Assembly (NCBI GenBank): GCA_044353855.1
Contig: JBILBF010000004.1
Location: forward strand, 1 to 64,000
Direction: 5' to 3'
Length of the DNA: 64,000 nt
From: UKL13-3 sp044353855
GTDB taxonomy: Bacteria > Bacteroidota > Bacteroidia > UKL13-3
Made by a program: the position numbers and the translations under genes. Shown here piece after piece: positions 8,767-16,825 of this stretch. Each line of letters starts with the position of its first letter. The first letter of the stretch is position 1. Below the pieces are notes generated by a model. That model was not told the DNA's origin. It did no database searches and was given only the letters and a program-made list of their open reading frames with translations.

Positions 8767-8816
8767 AAAGTTATTAACAGAGTCTGGGTGGTGGGTGGGC
8801 TTTGGAGTGTCGGGCA

Positions 8817-8876
8817 AAATTAAATGTGGTGTTTTTGTGTCGGCTAGTGAGTTGGCAAAACACCTCTTTTAATTTT
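8817..8876. repeat. Imperfect hairpin element H3 (cassette 5' end)
   Basis: AAAATTAAATGTGGTGTTTT pairs with AAAACACCTCTTTTAATTTT, with the same ATGTG/CTCTTT bulge as the other members. It is followed by GCGAAGCGTTGG and preceded by GGTGGTGGGTGGGCTTTGG. Both flanks recur around 16590-16649. It sits upstream of the R-M operon near the 5' end of its cassette. The rest of 8710-8947 holds the operon promoter and no gene that I can support. Confidence 0.65.
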
Positions 8877-8947
8877 GCGAAGCGTTGGTATTTTGTTATT
8901 TTTCCTGTCGATGTTGTCGGTCGGTTACGGTGTCTTTTTACAATGAG

Positions 8948-9079
8948 GCATAACGTTTTGCAGCTACAAGAAGTTGGCGATTGCGGAGACGAAAACTGTC
9001 TGCCACCACTGCACTTGATACGAAGCACAAAGCTTCATTTAACCACTGAACCGCCAATTTCTTGTAGGTGCTGTTAGGT
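8948..9079 (-). other. attC-like recombination site E
   Basis: A 132-bp imperfect palindrome with outer boxes GCATAAC (8948-8954) and GTTAGGT (9073-9079). Spacers are GTTTTGCAG and AGCAC, and the stem is CTACAAGAAGTTGGCG against CGCCAATTTCTTGTAG. It is almost identical to site B through the loop. GTTAGGTGC at 9073-9081 is the reverse complement of GCACCTAAC at 16717-16725, so this is the 3' end of the 7.65-kb type I R-M cassette. AGGCATAAC at 8946-8954 is the 5' box of the Sau3AI-type cassette. Confidence 0.8.
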
Positions 9080-9140
9080 GCTGGCGTTTTCTCTGTCGTT
9101 GCTTGTCTGTCCATAGTTTTCAGTGTCTTGGTGTGGTGGC

Positions 9141-9206
9141 TTGGTAGCTCTTTTGCATTTTTTTGTTTGGCTTTTGCGTTGGCAAAAAATGCAAATGTGC
9201 TACCAA
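9141..9206. repeat. Imperfect hairpin element H2 (cassette 3' end)
   Basis: TTGGTAGCTCTTTTGCATTT pairs with AAATGCAAATGTGCTACCAA across a loop rich in TTTGG and TTGGC. It has the same bulge motif and the same trailing ATGCGTTGGCTATTTTC as H1. It ends 9 bp before the stop codon of hsdM. The stretch before it (9083-9140) resembles 5603-5663. Together with H4 at the other end it brackets the type I R-M cassette. Confidence 0.65.
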
Positions 9207-9215
9207 ATGCGTTGG

Positions 9216-10718
9216 CTATTTTCCGTTCATCGCTAGCATTATTTCTTCAAAACTTTCAATGCTTGATTTCAAATCTTCAATAATGTCATTTGCTAAAACA
9301 TCAGGGTCAGGCAAGTTAGCGAGGTCGGTAAGGCTTTCGTCTTTAATCCAACTAATATCTAGGCTAGTTTTATCTCTTTCAATTATTTCTTGGTAAGTAA
9401 ATTTTCTCCAACGACCTTCTGGGTTGGTCTCAACGTTGTATGTTTCCTTTCTCTTATTAATATTGGTTGGATTATAACATTCAATAAAATCTTTCAAGTC
9501 TTCCAATTGTAAGGGATTTTTCTTTAATGAAAACTTGATATTGGTTCTAAAATCATAAAACCAAATTTCTTTTGTTTGTGCTATTTTAGCTGCAGGTTTG
9601 TTGTCGAAAAACAACACGTTGGCTTTTACACCTTGCTTGTAAAAAATTCCTGTTGGTAAGCGAAGAATAGTATGTAAGTTGGTTGTTTCTAATAACTTCT
9701 TTCTGATGGTTTCACCTACAAAACCTTCAGACAAAACATTGTCGGGTAAGACTACTGCGGCTCGACCGTCCGATTTGAGCATAGTACGAATGTGCTGTAC
9801 AAAGTTCAATTGTTTGTTGCTGGTAGTTACCCAAAAATCTTGACGATTGTAAGTAAGGTCTTCACTATCTTGTTCGCCTTCGTCATTAGTAAAAGTCATA
9901 CTGCTTTTTTTTCCGAATGGCGGATTGGCTAAAATATAATCTACACGCAAACCACTATCTGAAATCAAAGCATCAGCTGGGGAAATAAAATTATCACTTT
10001 CAAAATCGCCAATATTGTGTAAAAATAAATTCATTAATGCCATCCTTCTTGTTCCTGCCACTATTTCGTTTCCAAAAAAGGTTTGATGCTTCAAAAATTC
10101 TTTTTGCTCTTTGGTTAGCGAATAGTTAGTTGGATTAGCGATAAAGTCATAAGCTGCTAAAAAGAAACCGCCAGTGCCACACGCTGGGTCGGCAATAGTT
10201 TTCATAGGTTCGGGTCTTATACATTCTACTATTGCACGAATTAAGGCTCTTGGTGTGAAATACTGACCTGCACCGCTCTTAGTGTCTTCTGCATTTTTCT
10301 CTAAAAGACCTTCGTAAATTTTTCCTTTTACATCAGCACCCATTGTACTCCACTGTTCCTTGTCTATCATATCAATTAGTTTGTAGAGTTTGGCGGGGTC
10401 TTGTATTTTGTTTTGGCTTTTAATAAATATTTGCCCCAACACGCCTTTTGACTGTGATAGTTCACGCAATAATCTACTATAATGGTCTTCTAGTTCCGCT
10501 CCACGTTTTTCTGATAAACTTTCCCAATTGTAATTTGGTGGAATAGGTAGTTTTCTATTGTATGGCGGTTTGCTAAACTCGTCCGCCATTTTCAAAAAGA
10601 GCAAATAGGTTAACTGCTCCAAATAGTCGCCATAGCTTACGCCATCGTCTTTTAGAATCGTACAGAAACTCCATACTTTACTTATTATGCTTGATGTATT
10701 GTTGCTTTCGTTGCTCAT
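9216..10718 (-). CDS. hsdM: Type I restriction-modification methyltransferase subunit HsdM
   Basis: 500 residues from an ATG at 10718. An N-terminal HsdM helical domain covers ~1-130. GQYFTPR lies at 151-157, the SAM-binding DPACGTGGFF at 178-187, and the catalytic NPPF at 265-268, marking an N6-adenine methyltransferase. The family forms an M2S complex that methylates the bipartite site read by HsdS, or M2R2S that cuts unmethylated DNA. It is the last gene of the cassette, separated from the rest by 230 bp carrying repeated ATCCGGCAA boxes, so it may have its own promoter there. Order R-S-(two extra genes)-M is unusual but not unique. Confidence 0.95.
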   Translation of the reverse strand: MSNESNNTSSIISKVWSFCTILKDDGVSYGDYLEQLTYLLFLKMADEFSKPPYNRKLPIPPNYNWESLSEKRGAELEDHYSRLLRELSQSKGVLGQIFIKSQNKIQDPAKLYKLIDMIDKEQWSTMGADVKGKIYEGLLEKNAEDTKSGAGQYFTPRALIRAIVECIRPEPMKTIADPACGTGGFFLAAYDFIANPTNYSLTKEQKEFLKHQTFFGNEIVAGTRRMALMNLFLHNIGDFESDNFISPADALISDSGLRVDYILANPPFGKKSSMTFTNDEGEQDSEDLTYNRQDFWVTTSNKQLNFVQHIRTMLKSDGRAAVVLPDNVLSEGFVGETIRKKLLETTNLHTILRLPTGIFYKQGVKANVLFFDNKPAAKIAQTKEIWFYDFRTNIKFSLKKNPLQLEDLKDFIECYNPTNINKRKETYNVETNPEGRWRKFTYQEIIERDKTSLDISWIKDESLTDLANLPDPDVLANDIIEDLKSSIESFEEIMLAMNGK

Positions 10719-10740
10719 TTTTCTTTCTTCGTTTTTTATT

Positions 10741-10969
10741 ATCCGGCAATAACCGGCAAATCTTAATTATTGTAATTGCTTGATAAACAAGCGATATTTA
10801 GGGTTTGGTATATGCTATCCGGCAAAATCCGGCACGGTTTCTTTCTTTGTGAAGCTATGATGCTTTCCGGAACTATCCGGCAAAACAACCCACTTGATGT
10901 ATTTTTTAACTCGTTGTATTTCAATGCGTTTACCATTACTTGTTTGTTTTATCCGGCAACATCCGGCAA
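10741..10969. repeat. Four pairs of 9-bp iterons, each pair 10 bp apart
   Basis: The 9-mer ATCCGGCAA or a close variant occurs as pairs at 10741/10751, 10817/10827, 10865/10875 and 10951/10961. Variants include AACCGGCAA and TTCCGGAAC. In each pair the second copy begins exactly 10 bp after the first, one helical turn. The last pair overlaps the final codons of the AlbA_2 gene, encoding its terminal LPDVAG. The other three fill most of the gap before hsdM. Helically phased paired boxes suggest a cooperative DNA-binding protein. The AlbA_2 and winged-helix-bearing neighbour is the obvious candidate, but this is inference. Confidence 0.75.
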
Positions 10970-12346
10970 TTTTTTCTTAGTTTTTGAGTACTTGGTTTGT
11001 GGACCATCACCTATTTTTTTTAGCCAACCGCCTTCGGTAAGTTTTTGCAGATCCATTCTTGCAGTTCTTTCTTTAATGTCACCCATAAAAAACTCCATAT
11101 AATCTTCACTAGAATAGGCGTTGTCAGGATTCATTTCAGAAAGAAAATGAATCATACGTTCATTTATCTTTATCTCTTCTTTTACACCATACAACGTTAG
11201 CTTGGTATAACCGCTTTGAAATGTCCACTCAGGCGATTTTAAACCTAATTCATCAAATTGCTTTTTAATTAGAGAAAGCCCACGCCCTAATTTTTCCATT
11301 TTGCCTCTCAAGAAAAACATATGAGCAATTGTAGGATTCCTCAAAACAGAATGGTGCGATTCAATTTTGTTTTTCTTCGTAATTATATCAGATGGTATTT
11401 CGCCTGAATTAATGATTTCAATTTTGTCTTTATGAATATTGATTGTTATTTCACCTGACATATCTCCATAATCTCTGTGAACCATTGCATTTACAATGGC
11501 TTCATCTAAGGCCGCAAACGGATACTTTTCACGGTCAGTTCTTAAAGGGCTGTCTTGATGAAATTCACTTACAATTGGATTGTTTTTCTTGAAGTAATCC
11601 ATCACTCTTTTGAAAGAAACAAAAAGATTATCCTCAATTATTTCAATGTCGCTGAAGTTATCGCCAGTAGCACCCTCAGGCATATTGGTAATACGTATTC
11701 TACATTGAGTAAAAAACTTTGTCGGTTCATTTCCATAAAGAATGACTGCTCCGTTTTTTACAGCTGTGTAATCAATCAATTGAAAATAACTCAAAAAATC
11801 TTTTGGGCTTTCGGGCAATGATTTAGTTTTTCCAAGCTTATTGGCAGCAATGATTGTGGCTGATATTTCATTTTCATTTAAATCAATATACTTCGCATCA
11901 ACGGTTGTAAGCTTTTCCCAACTTGAAGTATATTGATTTGATGACCGTAAAATTAAACTCACATCATCAGGACTAGCTTCTAAAGTTTGACTTCCTTTTC
12001 TAATAAAGTATTTTTTCTGATAAGAATAGGGTTGTCTTGAACCCTTTAATACATTTAATAGAACGATAGATTTTTCATTTACAGTTTCTAATTGAACATA
12101 GACCAAAGGTTGAGGAAAAATATTTTCTAAAGCATTTCGTTTTAGCTCATTTACTTTTTGTTCTGTAATATCCGGCAAACCAATAAGTTCTTTTTCGTTA
12201 TGACCCACAATAATCCAACCTCCTTCTGTATTTAAAAAAGCACAGATGGTTTTCAAAATAGCTTCCACATTCCAACCTGTTTTAAACTCAAGCGAATTAT
12301 GCTCTTGCTGGCTGATGAGTTCTTTTATAAAAGTTTTTGCACTCAT
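10949..12346 (-). CDS. AlbA_2 (Schlafen-type) and GHKL ATP-binding protein inside the type I R-M operon
   Basis: 465 residues from an ATG at 12346. The N-terminal AlbA_2 domain spans ~12-130, with HNSLEFKTGWN and FLNTEGGWIIVGH. A divergent GHKL-type ATP-binding region around 270-375 carries DEAIVNAMVHRDYGD and the GRGLSLI loop. A winged-helix-like tail follows (MDLQKLTEGGWLKKIG). Such proteins are annotated as ATP-dependent DNA-binding regulators and occur often inside R-M and other defence loci. The start overlaps the DUF4062 stop as ATGA, so the two are co-translated. The last six codons are built from an ATCCGGCAA pair. A role in regulating hsdM or as an accessory effector is inferred. Confidence 0.85.
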   Translation of the reverse strand: MSAKTFIKELISQQEHNSLEFKTGWNVEAILKTICAFLNTEGGWIIVGHNEKELIGLPDITEQKVNELKRNALENIFPQPLVYVQLETVNEKSIVLLNVLKGSRQPYSYQKKYFIRKGSQTLEASPDDVSLILRSSNQYTSSWEKLTTVDAKYIDLNENEISATIIAANKLGKTKSLPESPKDFLSYFQLIDYTAVKNGAVILYGNEPTKFFTQCRIRITNMPEGATGDNFSDIEIIEDNLFVSFKRVMDYFKKNNPIVSEFHQDSPLRTDREKYPFAALDEAIVNAMVHRDYGDMSGEITINIHKDKIEIINSGEIPSDIITKKNKIESHHSVLRNPTIAHMFFLRGKMEKLGRGLSLIKKQFDELGLKSPEWTFQSGYTKLTLYGVKEEIKINERMIHFLSEMNPDNAYSSEDYMEFFMGDIKERTARMDLQKLTEGGWLKKIGDGPQTKYSKTKKKLPDVAG

Positions 12347-12963
12347 ATTCCCGTTCCTTTTGATTTGTCAATTAATTTTTGAATGCGTTCCGGATATTTA
12401 AACTGACTTTCAAGATGCATCTTGATGTCATCATAGTTTATATATTCTTGAACCCAGTTTCCAGTTCTTTTCGAAGCCGGCTTTTCTTTGTCCTTTATAG
12501 CATCGTTGTACATTCTAATACATCTTGTATCCATTACGCCATTATCTTCAAATGATATTTTATCAAAATTAATTCTCTTGGCTGTTGAATCTTCTATGAC
12601 AAATGAATCTTTAAATAATGCTCTCGTAAAAACCACACGATAGTCAGCTAAGACAAATCGTGGAATATTTCGAACAAAGGCAGTTTCAAATTCAAAATGG
12701 GTAATTGATTTACCATCTCTCTCTAAAACTCCAGAACCATAATTAGGTCTGATGAATCCCACAAAAATATCACATTCATTAACTGCATTAACACAGTTAT
12801 CTAAGTTTGATTGAGAACTATCTAGCAAAATTGTACCCATATGTGACATACAAACATCATATCCATAACTATCTAAAAGTTCATAAACTTGTTTTAGTAT
12901 ATGCTCAAAATTGTAAACCGTAGATGCTACAAATACTCGTATATGATTTCTTTTTGCTATCAT
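12343..12963 (-). CDS. DUF4062-domain protein
   Basis: 206 residues from an ATG at 12963. The N-terminus RVFVASTVYNFEHILKQVY, followed by CDIFVGFIRPNYGSG, is typical of DUF4062. That domain has a Rossmann/TIR-like or deoxyribosyltransferase-like fold seen in defence and signalling proteins, often with large ATPase partners. No further domain is attached here, so it is the short form. It overlaps hsdS and the AlbA_2 gene by 4 bp each (ATGA), a tightly coupled unit. Its function in a type I R-M operon is unknown; a regulatory or sensing partner of AlbA_2 is my inference. Confidence 0.8.
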   Translation of the reverse strand: MIAKRNHIRVFVASTVYNFEHILKQVYELLDSYGYDVCMSHMGTILLDSSQSNLDNCVNAVNECDIFVGFIRPNYGSGVLERDGKSITHFEFETAFVRNIPRFVLADYRVVFTRALFKDSFVIEDSTAKRINFDKISFEDNGVMDTRCIRMYNDAIKDKEKPASKRTGNWVQEYINYDDIKMHLESQFKYPERIQKLIDKSKGTGI

Positions 12964-13685
12964 AGTTCAGCTTTAACTTTAATTTCTTTTTTCAATTTTA
13001 CTTTTTTATCCTTTACTTTCTTAACAGGCTTATTTTTTTCTCTTTCTGCTTTTATCCTTTCTAACAAAACTGATGCAGGTTCATCATTTGGGTCTTGTTC
13101 TACTAATTTACCTTCAAATGCTTTTTTTAAAATACTCTGCCTCATTAGACCAATTTTTCCTGAAGTTGAAGGCAAATAATAATACACCCCAGTTAAGTCT
13201 TCTAGTATTTTTAGAATATTATCTAATTCTGAAAATACTTGTTCGACTTTTTCTACAATTCTGTTTTGTTCTTTAATAGGAGGGAAAGGCATTTCAATTT
13301 TTGAACCAACCGATATCCAGTATCTTTTATGGGTATCAACATTCATCCGCAATGTCTCCATAAAATAGTAAACAAATTTTAGATTTATTATTTTATTAGT
13401 TGGGACTAAAATCTTCATTGCTGATGATTTTACCTTGAAAGGAAATGTGACAAACTTAATTGCAGTAGTAAAATCGTCAAATATTATAGTTGGTAAATTA
13501 TTAAATATTCCTTCTGTTTCATTTGTGTGACCTAAAATAAAACTTTTACCAGCAGTTAGAACTGGTGTTTTATATGTATCATCATAATCAGTAGAATTAA
13601 CGATGAAGTTGGTTGGTTGAATATAATCTAATAAGTCCTCTAGTTTGGCAATTGTCCAAGTATCAGGTAAGTTTTCTATTTTCAT
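12960..13685 (-). CDS. hsdS: Type I R-M specificity subunit HsdS, half-size form
   Basis: 241 residues from an ATG at 13685. There is one target-recognition domain (~1-145, ending in GSKIEMPFPPIKEQNRIVEK) and one long conserved helix. The tail is Lys-rich (EREKNKPVKKVKDKKVKLKK). Typical HsdS proteins have about 400 residues with two recognition domains. Half-size HsdS proteins can dimerise and read a palindromic bipartite site. No second hsdS fragment is present in this window, so it either works as a homodimer or is a truncated remnant. The intact reading frame and tight overlaps with neighbours favour function. Confidence 0.85.
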   Translation of the reverse strand: MKIENLPDTWTIAKLEDLLDYIQPTNFIVNSTDYDDTYKTPVLTAGKSFILGHTNETEGIFNNLPTIIFDDFTTAIKFVTFPFKVKSSAMKILVPTNKIINLKFVYYFMETLRMNVDTHKRYWISVGSKIEMPFPPIKEQNRIVEKVEQVFSELDNILKILEDLTGVYYYLPSTSGKIGLMRQSILKKAFEGKLVEQDPNDEPASVLLERIKAEREKNKPVKKVKDKKVKLKKEIKVKAEL

Positions 13686-13687
13686 AA

Positions 13688-16465
13688 TTATGCTGCTAGT
13701 GCTTCGTTTAATTCGTTAATAATGGTGTTCATATCTTCGCCAAAAAGTTGCCACATTTTCCCTTTACCGCCTTTGGCATCAAAAGGGGTGTAGTATAAAT
13801 CATCGGCATCAATATGCACCGAAGTTGCTATTTGCTCTTTTAGCATTTGTAACCATTCCATTTGTTCTTTAGTAAATCGGTTGTGTTGCCCTGCATTCTT
13901 TTTCAAAATCCATTGCTGAAAGTTACGGTCAACAGTTTTATCGTAAGGCGTTAAAGCCGTATCAATGCCTGCCACTTTTCGTATTAGCGATACTAAAGCC
14001 ACCATTTCGTTCTTTGGCTGTCCGCTTACATTTTCTAATTGCTCGTAGGCACGCCAAACACTCATTGGGGCAAGAGTAGGCTTGTCTAAAATAATTTTTT
14101 CCACCAAATCCTTTATCATCGTAAATGTGAGTTCACGTCTGCGATATGATTGACCATAAAAGATTTGCAAAGCAATTATTTCATCTTTATGGCTTTCAAT
14201 CCATTCCTTAAATGCGGTAATGGTTTCGTTTGCTTTGTCTTTGTTGTCTTTATCCCAACCAACCTTTACCAATTCATCTGGGTTAAGTAAATCTATTTTT
14301 TGTTCGTGTGCTTTTCGCACATTTTCAATGTATTCGTTTAGTTCGCCAGTGAATACTTTTGCGGCTTGGTTTCTTATTTGTTCTAATTGCTGTGAAATGG
14401 CTGCTTCAATTTCAATCGGTGCATCGCCTAGTTTTTCGGTTCTAACTTTTTGCTCAATGGCTTCGACTGTATCAGGGTTGTAAGCATTCAACAAATCTTT
14501 TACAACTTGGCTTAATTGCATTCCGCCCGATTTTTCTTCAAATTGTTTTTTCTCCTTTTCGGTAATTTGTTTGTCTAACCGTGTCAATCTGTTGGCTAAG
14601 GAAGTAAATAAATCTTCGTCTCTTGCACCTACGGCAACAGCACCCAATAAATCTTTCAGAGCAACGCCTGGTTTTTTCTCCAAAGGTCGGCTGTCCGTTT
14701 TCAAACTTTTAGTTACGCCAATAGCATCCACAATTACAAAATGGTCTTTAGTAATTTTTGCCGAAGGAGATACTTTTTTCAAGTCATCAAAATTAATAAC
14801 TCGTGTGCCTCGTCCTTTCATTTGCTCAAAGTAGTTACGGCTTTTTACATCTCGCATAAAAAGCAAACACTCCAAAGGTTTTACATCTGTTCCTGTTGCA
14901 ATCATATCAACCGTAACAGCAATACGTGGGTGATAATCGTTTCTAAATTGCGCCAATACTGATTTTGGGTCTTCGGTGGCTTTGTAAGTTATTTTTTTAC
15001 AAAAGCGATTTTCTTCATTAAATTCTTCTCTTACAATATTTATAATATCATCAGCGTGGCTGTCGGTTTTTGCAAAAATCAAGGTTTTAGGTACTTCAAA
15101 AATTCCCTCTTTGTCAAAACGGTCAGGAAACATCAAAGGCAAATGTTCTTTGAAGGTGGAAATTACTTTGCGAATTTGATTAGGGTTTACAATATCCTTG
15201 TCCAATTGTTGCGATGAATAATTTTCGTCTTCGTCCTGCAATTCTAATCTTCTTTTTCGGCTTAAACGTTCACGGTGTTCCACATATTCGCCTTTCCAAA
15301 GCGTGGCACCTTGTTGGGTTATTTTGGTTTCAATTAAATACACATCATAACCCACATTCACGCCATCGGCAACCGCCATTTCGTGACTGTATTCGGAAAC
15401 CATATTTTGTTTGAAATAAGCAATGGTTCTTGCATCAGGCGTTGCAGTCAATCCAACTTGAAAAGCATCGAAATAATCCAATACTTGCATCCACAAATTG
15501 TAAATACTTCGGTGGCATTCATCAATCACAATAAAATCGAAATACTCCAGAGGTAATTTTTCATTGTATTCAATTGGCGGCACTTCTTTAGGTTGCCACT
15601 TTTCGTTAGGATTTTCTTCCTCAGCACTTTCTTCCAAATCTTGTCCTTTCAGCACCGCATACAAACGCTGAATGGTGCTAATATAAACGTGGTTGTCGTC
15701 TGGAATATGTTTAGATTTTAGGCGATGAACGCCATACAATTCGGTAAAATTTCGGTTGTCGTCATTAGGTAAAAACGACATAAATTCTTGTTCGGCTTGT
15801 TCTCCTAAATTTTTGGTATCTACCAAAAATAAAATCTTTTTAGCTTGGGTAAATTTCAGCAAACGATAAATAAATGTAATAGCAGTAAAGGTTTTGCCCG
15901 AACCTGTTGCCATTTGAATTAAAGCCCTTGGTTTATTATTCTTAAATGATTTTTCGAGATTGGTAATTGCATTGATTTGACAATCACGTAAACCTTCAAT
16001 AGGTAAAATATTTAAATCGTTGATTGAAGCTCTCAAAGATTGTGGTTTCTTCAACCAATCTTGAATAGTTTTTGGTCTGTGAAAAGAAAATACATTTCTT
16101 GCTCGTGGTTTTGGGTCTCTGAAATCAGTCAAAGCGGTAACTTCTCCTGTGCTCAAATACACAAAAGGCAATTTCTCGTTGTTTAGATACTTGAGTTTAG
16201 CAGTTGCATAGTCTTCGGCTTGGTCTTCGTGAACAGAAAGTTTATGTCCTTCTTCTTCACGCTTTGCTTCAATAACACCAACTGGTTTTCCGTCCACAAA
16301 CAATACATAGTCGGCTGGGCCAACATCTGTCAAATATTCACGAACAGCAACTCCTAAATTTTCACTTAAATTTATTTTGGATTTACTCTGAACAACCCAG
16401 CCACAAGCCAACAATTGCTTGTCGATTTGGTCTCTTGCTATTTGTTCTGGGTTTTGATTTGTCAT
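13688..16465 (-). CDS. hsdR: Type I R-M restriction subunit HsdR
   Basis: 925 residues from an ATG at 16465. The N-terminal nuclease domain shows D52 (GPADYVLF) and E66-A-K68 (GVIEAKRE), the PD-(D/E)xK motif. The SF2 translocase follows: Walker A ATGSGKTF at 186-193, DECH at 315-318, GLTATP, and motif VI region GRGTRVINFDDL. A C-terminal helical domain completes the protein. All motors and nuclease residues are present, so it should be active as part of R2M2S. It is the first gene of the cassette, 2 bp before hsdS, and probably starts from the promoter at 16491-16524. Its 5' flank ends at the attI-like junction near 16725. Confidence 0.95.
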   Translation of the reverse strand: MTNQNPEQIARDQIDKQLLACGWVVQSKSKINLSENLGVAVREYLTDVGPADYVLFVDGKPVGVIEAKREEEGHKLSVHEDQAEDYATAKLKYLNNEKLPFVYLSTGEVTALTDFRDPKPRARNVFSFHRPKTIQDWLKKPQSLRASINDLNILPIEGLRDCQINAITNLEKSFKNNKPRALIQMATGSGKTFTAITFIYRLLKFTQAKKILFLVDTKNLGEQAEQEFMSFLPNDDNRNFTELYGVHRLKSKHIPDDNHVYISTIQRLYAVLKGQDLEESAEEENPNEKWQPKEVPPIEYNEKLPLEYFDFIVIDECHRSIYNLWMQVLDYFDAFQVGLTATPDARTIAYFKQNMVSEYSHEMAVADGVNVGYDVYLIETKITQQGATLWKGEYVEHRERLSRKRRLELQDEDENYSSQQLDKDIVNPNQIRKVISTFKEHLPLMFPDRFDKEGIFEVPKTLIFAKTDSHADDIINIVREEFNEENRFCKKITYKATEDPKSVLAQFRNDYHPRIAVTVDMIATGTDVKPLECLLFMRDVKSRNYFEQMKGRGTRVINFDDLKKVSPSAKITKDHFVIVDAIGVTKSLKTDSRPLEKKPGVALKDLLGAVAVGARDEDLFTSLANRLTRLDKQITEKEKKQFEEKSGGMQLSQVVKDLLNAYNPDTVEAIEQKVRTEKLGDAPIEIEAAISQQLEQIRNQAAKVFTGELNEYIENVRKAHEQKIDLLNPDELVKVGWDKDNKDKANETITAFKEWIESHKDEIIALQIFYGQSYRRRELTFTMIKDLVEKIILDKPTLAPMSVWRAYEQLENVSGQPKNEMVALVSLIRKVAGIDTALTPYDKTVDRNFQQWILKKNAGQHNRFTKEQMEWLQMLKEQIATSVHIDADDLYYTPFDAKGGKGKMWQLFGEDMNTIINELNEALAA

Positions 16466-16490
16466 TTATTAATTTAAAATATTCAGTTCG

Positions 16491-16524
16491 TAAAGGTAGT
16501 TTTTTATAGCCTGTTTTTGTCAAA
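16491..16524 (-). promoter_or_regulatory. Candidate promoter of the type I R-M operon
   Basis: On the minus strand TTTG (16521-16524) is followed by 22 nt and TACCTTTA (16491-16498), one mismatch from the Bacteroidota TAnnTTTG box. It lies about 26 bp upstream of the hsdR ATG. The spacer is slightly long for the consensus, so this is a moderate prediction. Confidence 0.4.
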
Positions 16525-16589
16525 AGTTGCACTCAAATTGTCACTGTCCACTGGTTAGGGTGGTGGGTGGGCTTTGGGTGCGGTTGGGT

Positions 16590-16649
16590 AAAATTAAATG
16601 TGCTGCAAAAGCGTTGGCTTGTGTGTCGGCTTGCAGCTCTTTTAATTTT
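16590..16649. repeat. Imperfect hairpin element H4 (cassette 5' end)
   Basis: AAAATTAAATGTGCTGCAA pairs with TTGCAGCTCTTTTAATTTT, with the shared ATGTG/CTCTTT bulge. It is followed by ACGAAGCGTTGG and preceded by GGTGGTGGGTGGGCTTTGG, as at H3. It marks the 5' end of the type I R-M cassette. The remaining gap between hsdR and the recombinase (16466-16825) holds this hairpin, the operon promoter and the attI-like site, and no gene. Confidence 0.65.
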
Positions 16650-16716
16650 ACGAAGCGTTGGCATTTTTACTGTCGTTTTATTGTTTTTAATGTCGGTTGT
16701 GTCGTCCGTTACGCTT

Positions 16717-16800
16717 GCACCTAACTCCCTTATATGCGCCACGTTTTGGCGTATATACACCCAATTTTGGGTAGACATGCGCCATAAATTGGCTTTCGGG
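16717..16800 (-). other. attI-like primary site next to the recombinase
   Basis: GCACCTAAC at 16717-16725 (GTTAGGTGC on the minus strand) is a lone core box with no attC palindrome around it, unlike sites A-E. It is complementary to the box at 9073-9081 that ends the same cassette. On the recombinase side lie two ATGCGCCA direct repeats (16734-16741, 16777-16784) and small dyads (ATATGCGCC/GGCGTATAT at 16732-16756, ACCCAA/TTGGGT at 16759-16772). A simple core site flanked by recombinase-binding repeats is how integron attI sites are built. It ends 26-100 bp downstream of the recombinase stop. Function is inferred. Confidence 0.6.
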
Positions 16801-16825
16801 AAATTTTGTTAAACATAGTTCTCTT

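Noticed and set aside
823..9079. The five palindromes as MITEs or REP elements
   Set aside because: They lack target duplications, their stems differ while boxes and spacers are kept, and the box matches run across gene blocks rather than across each element. An attC-like role explains all three points better.
8774..9283. Several short frames in the 8.7-9.3 kb gap
   Set aside because: They translate hairpins H2 and H3 and attC-like site E; similar false frames appear at each related repeat.
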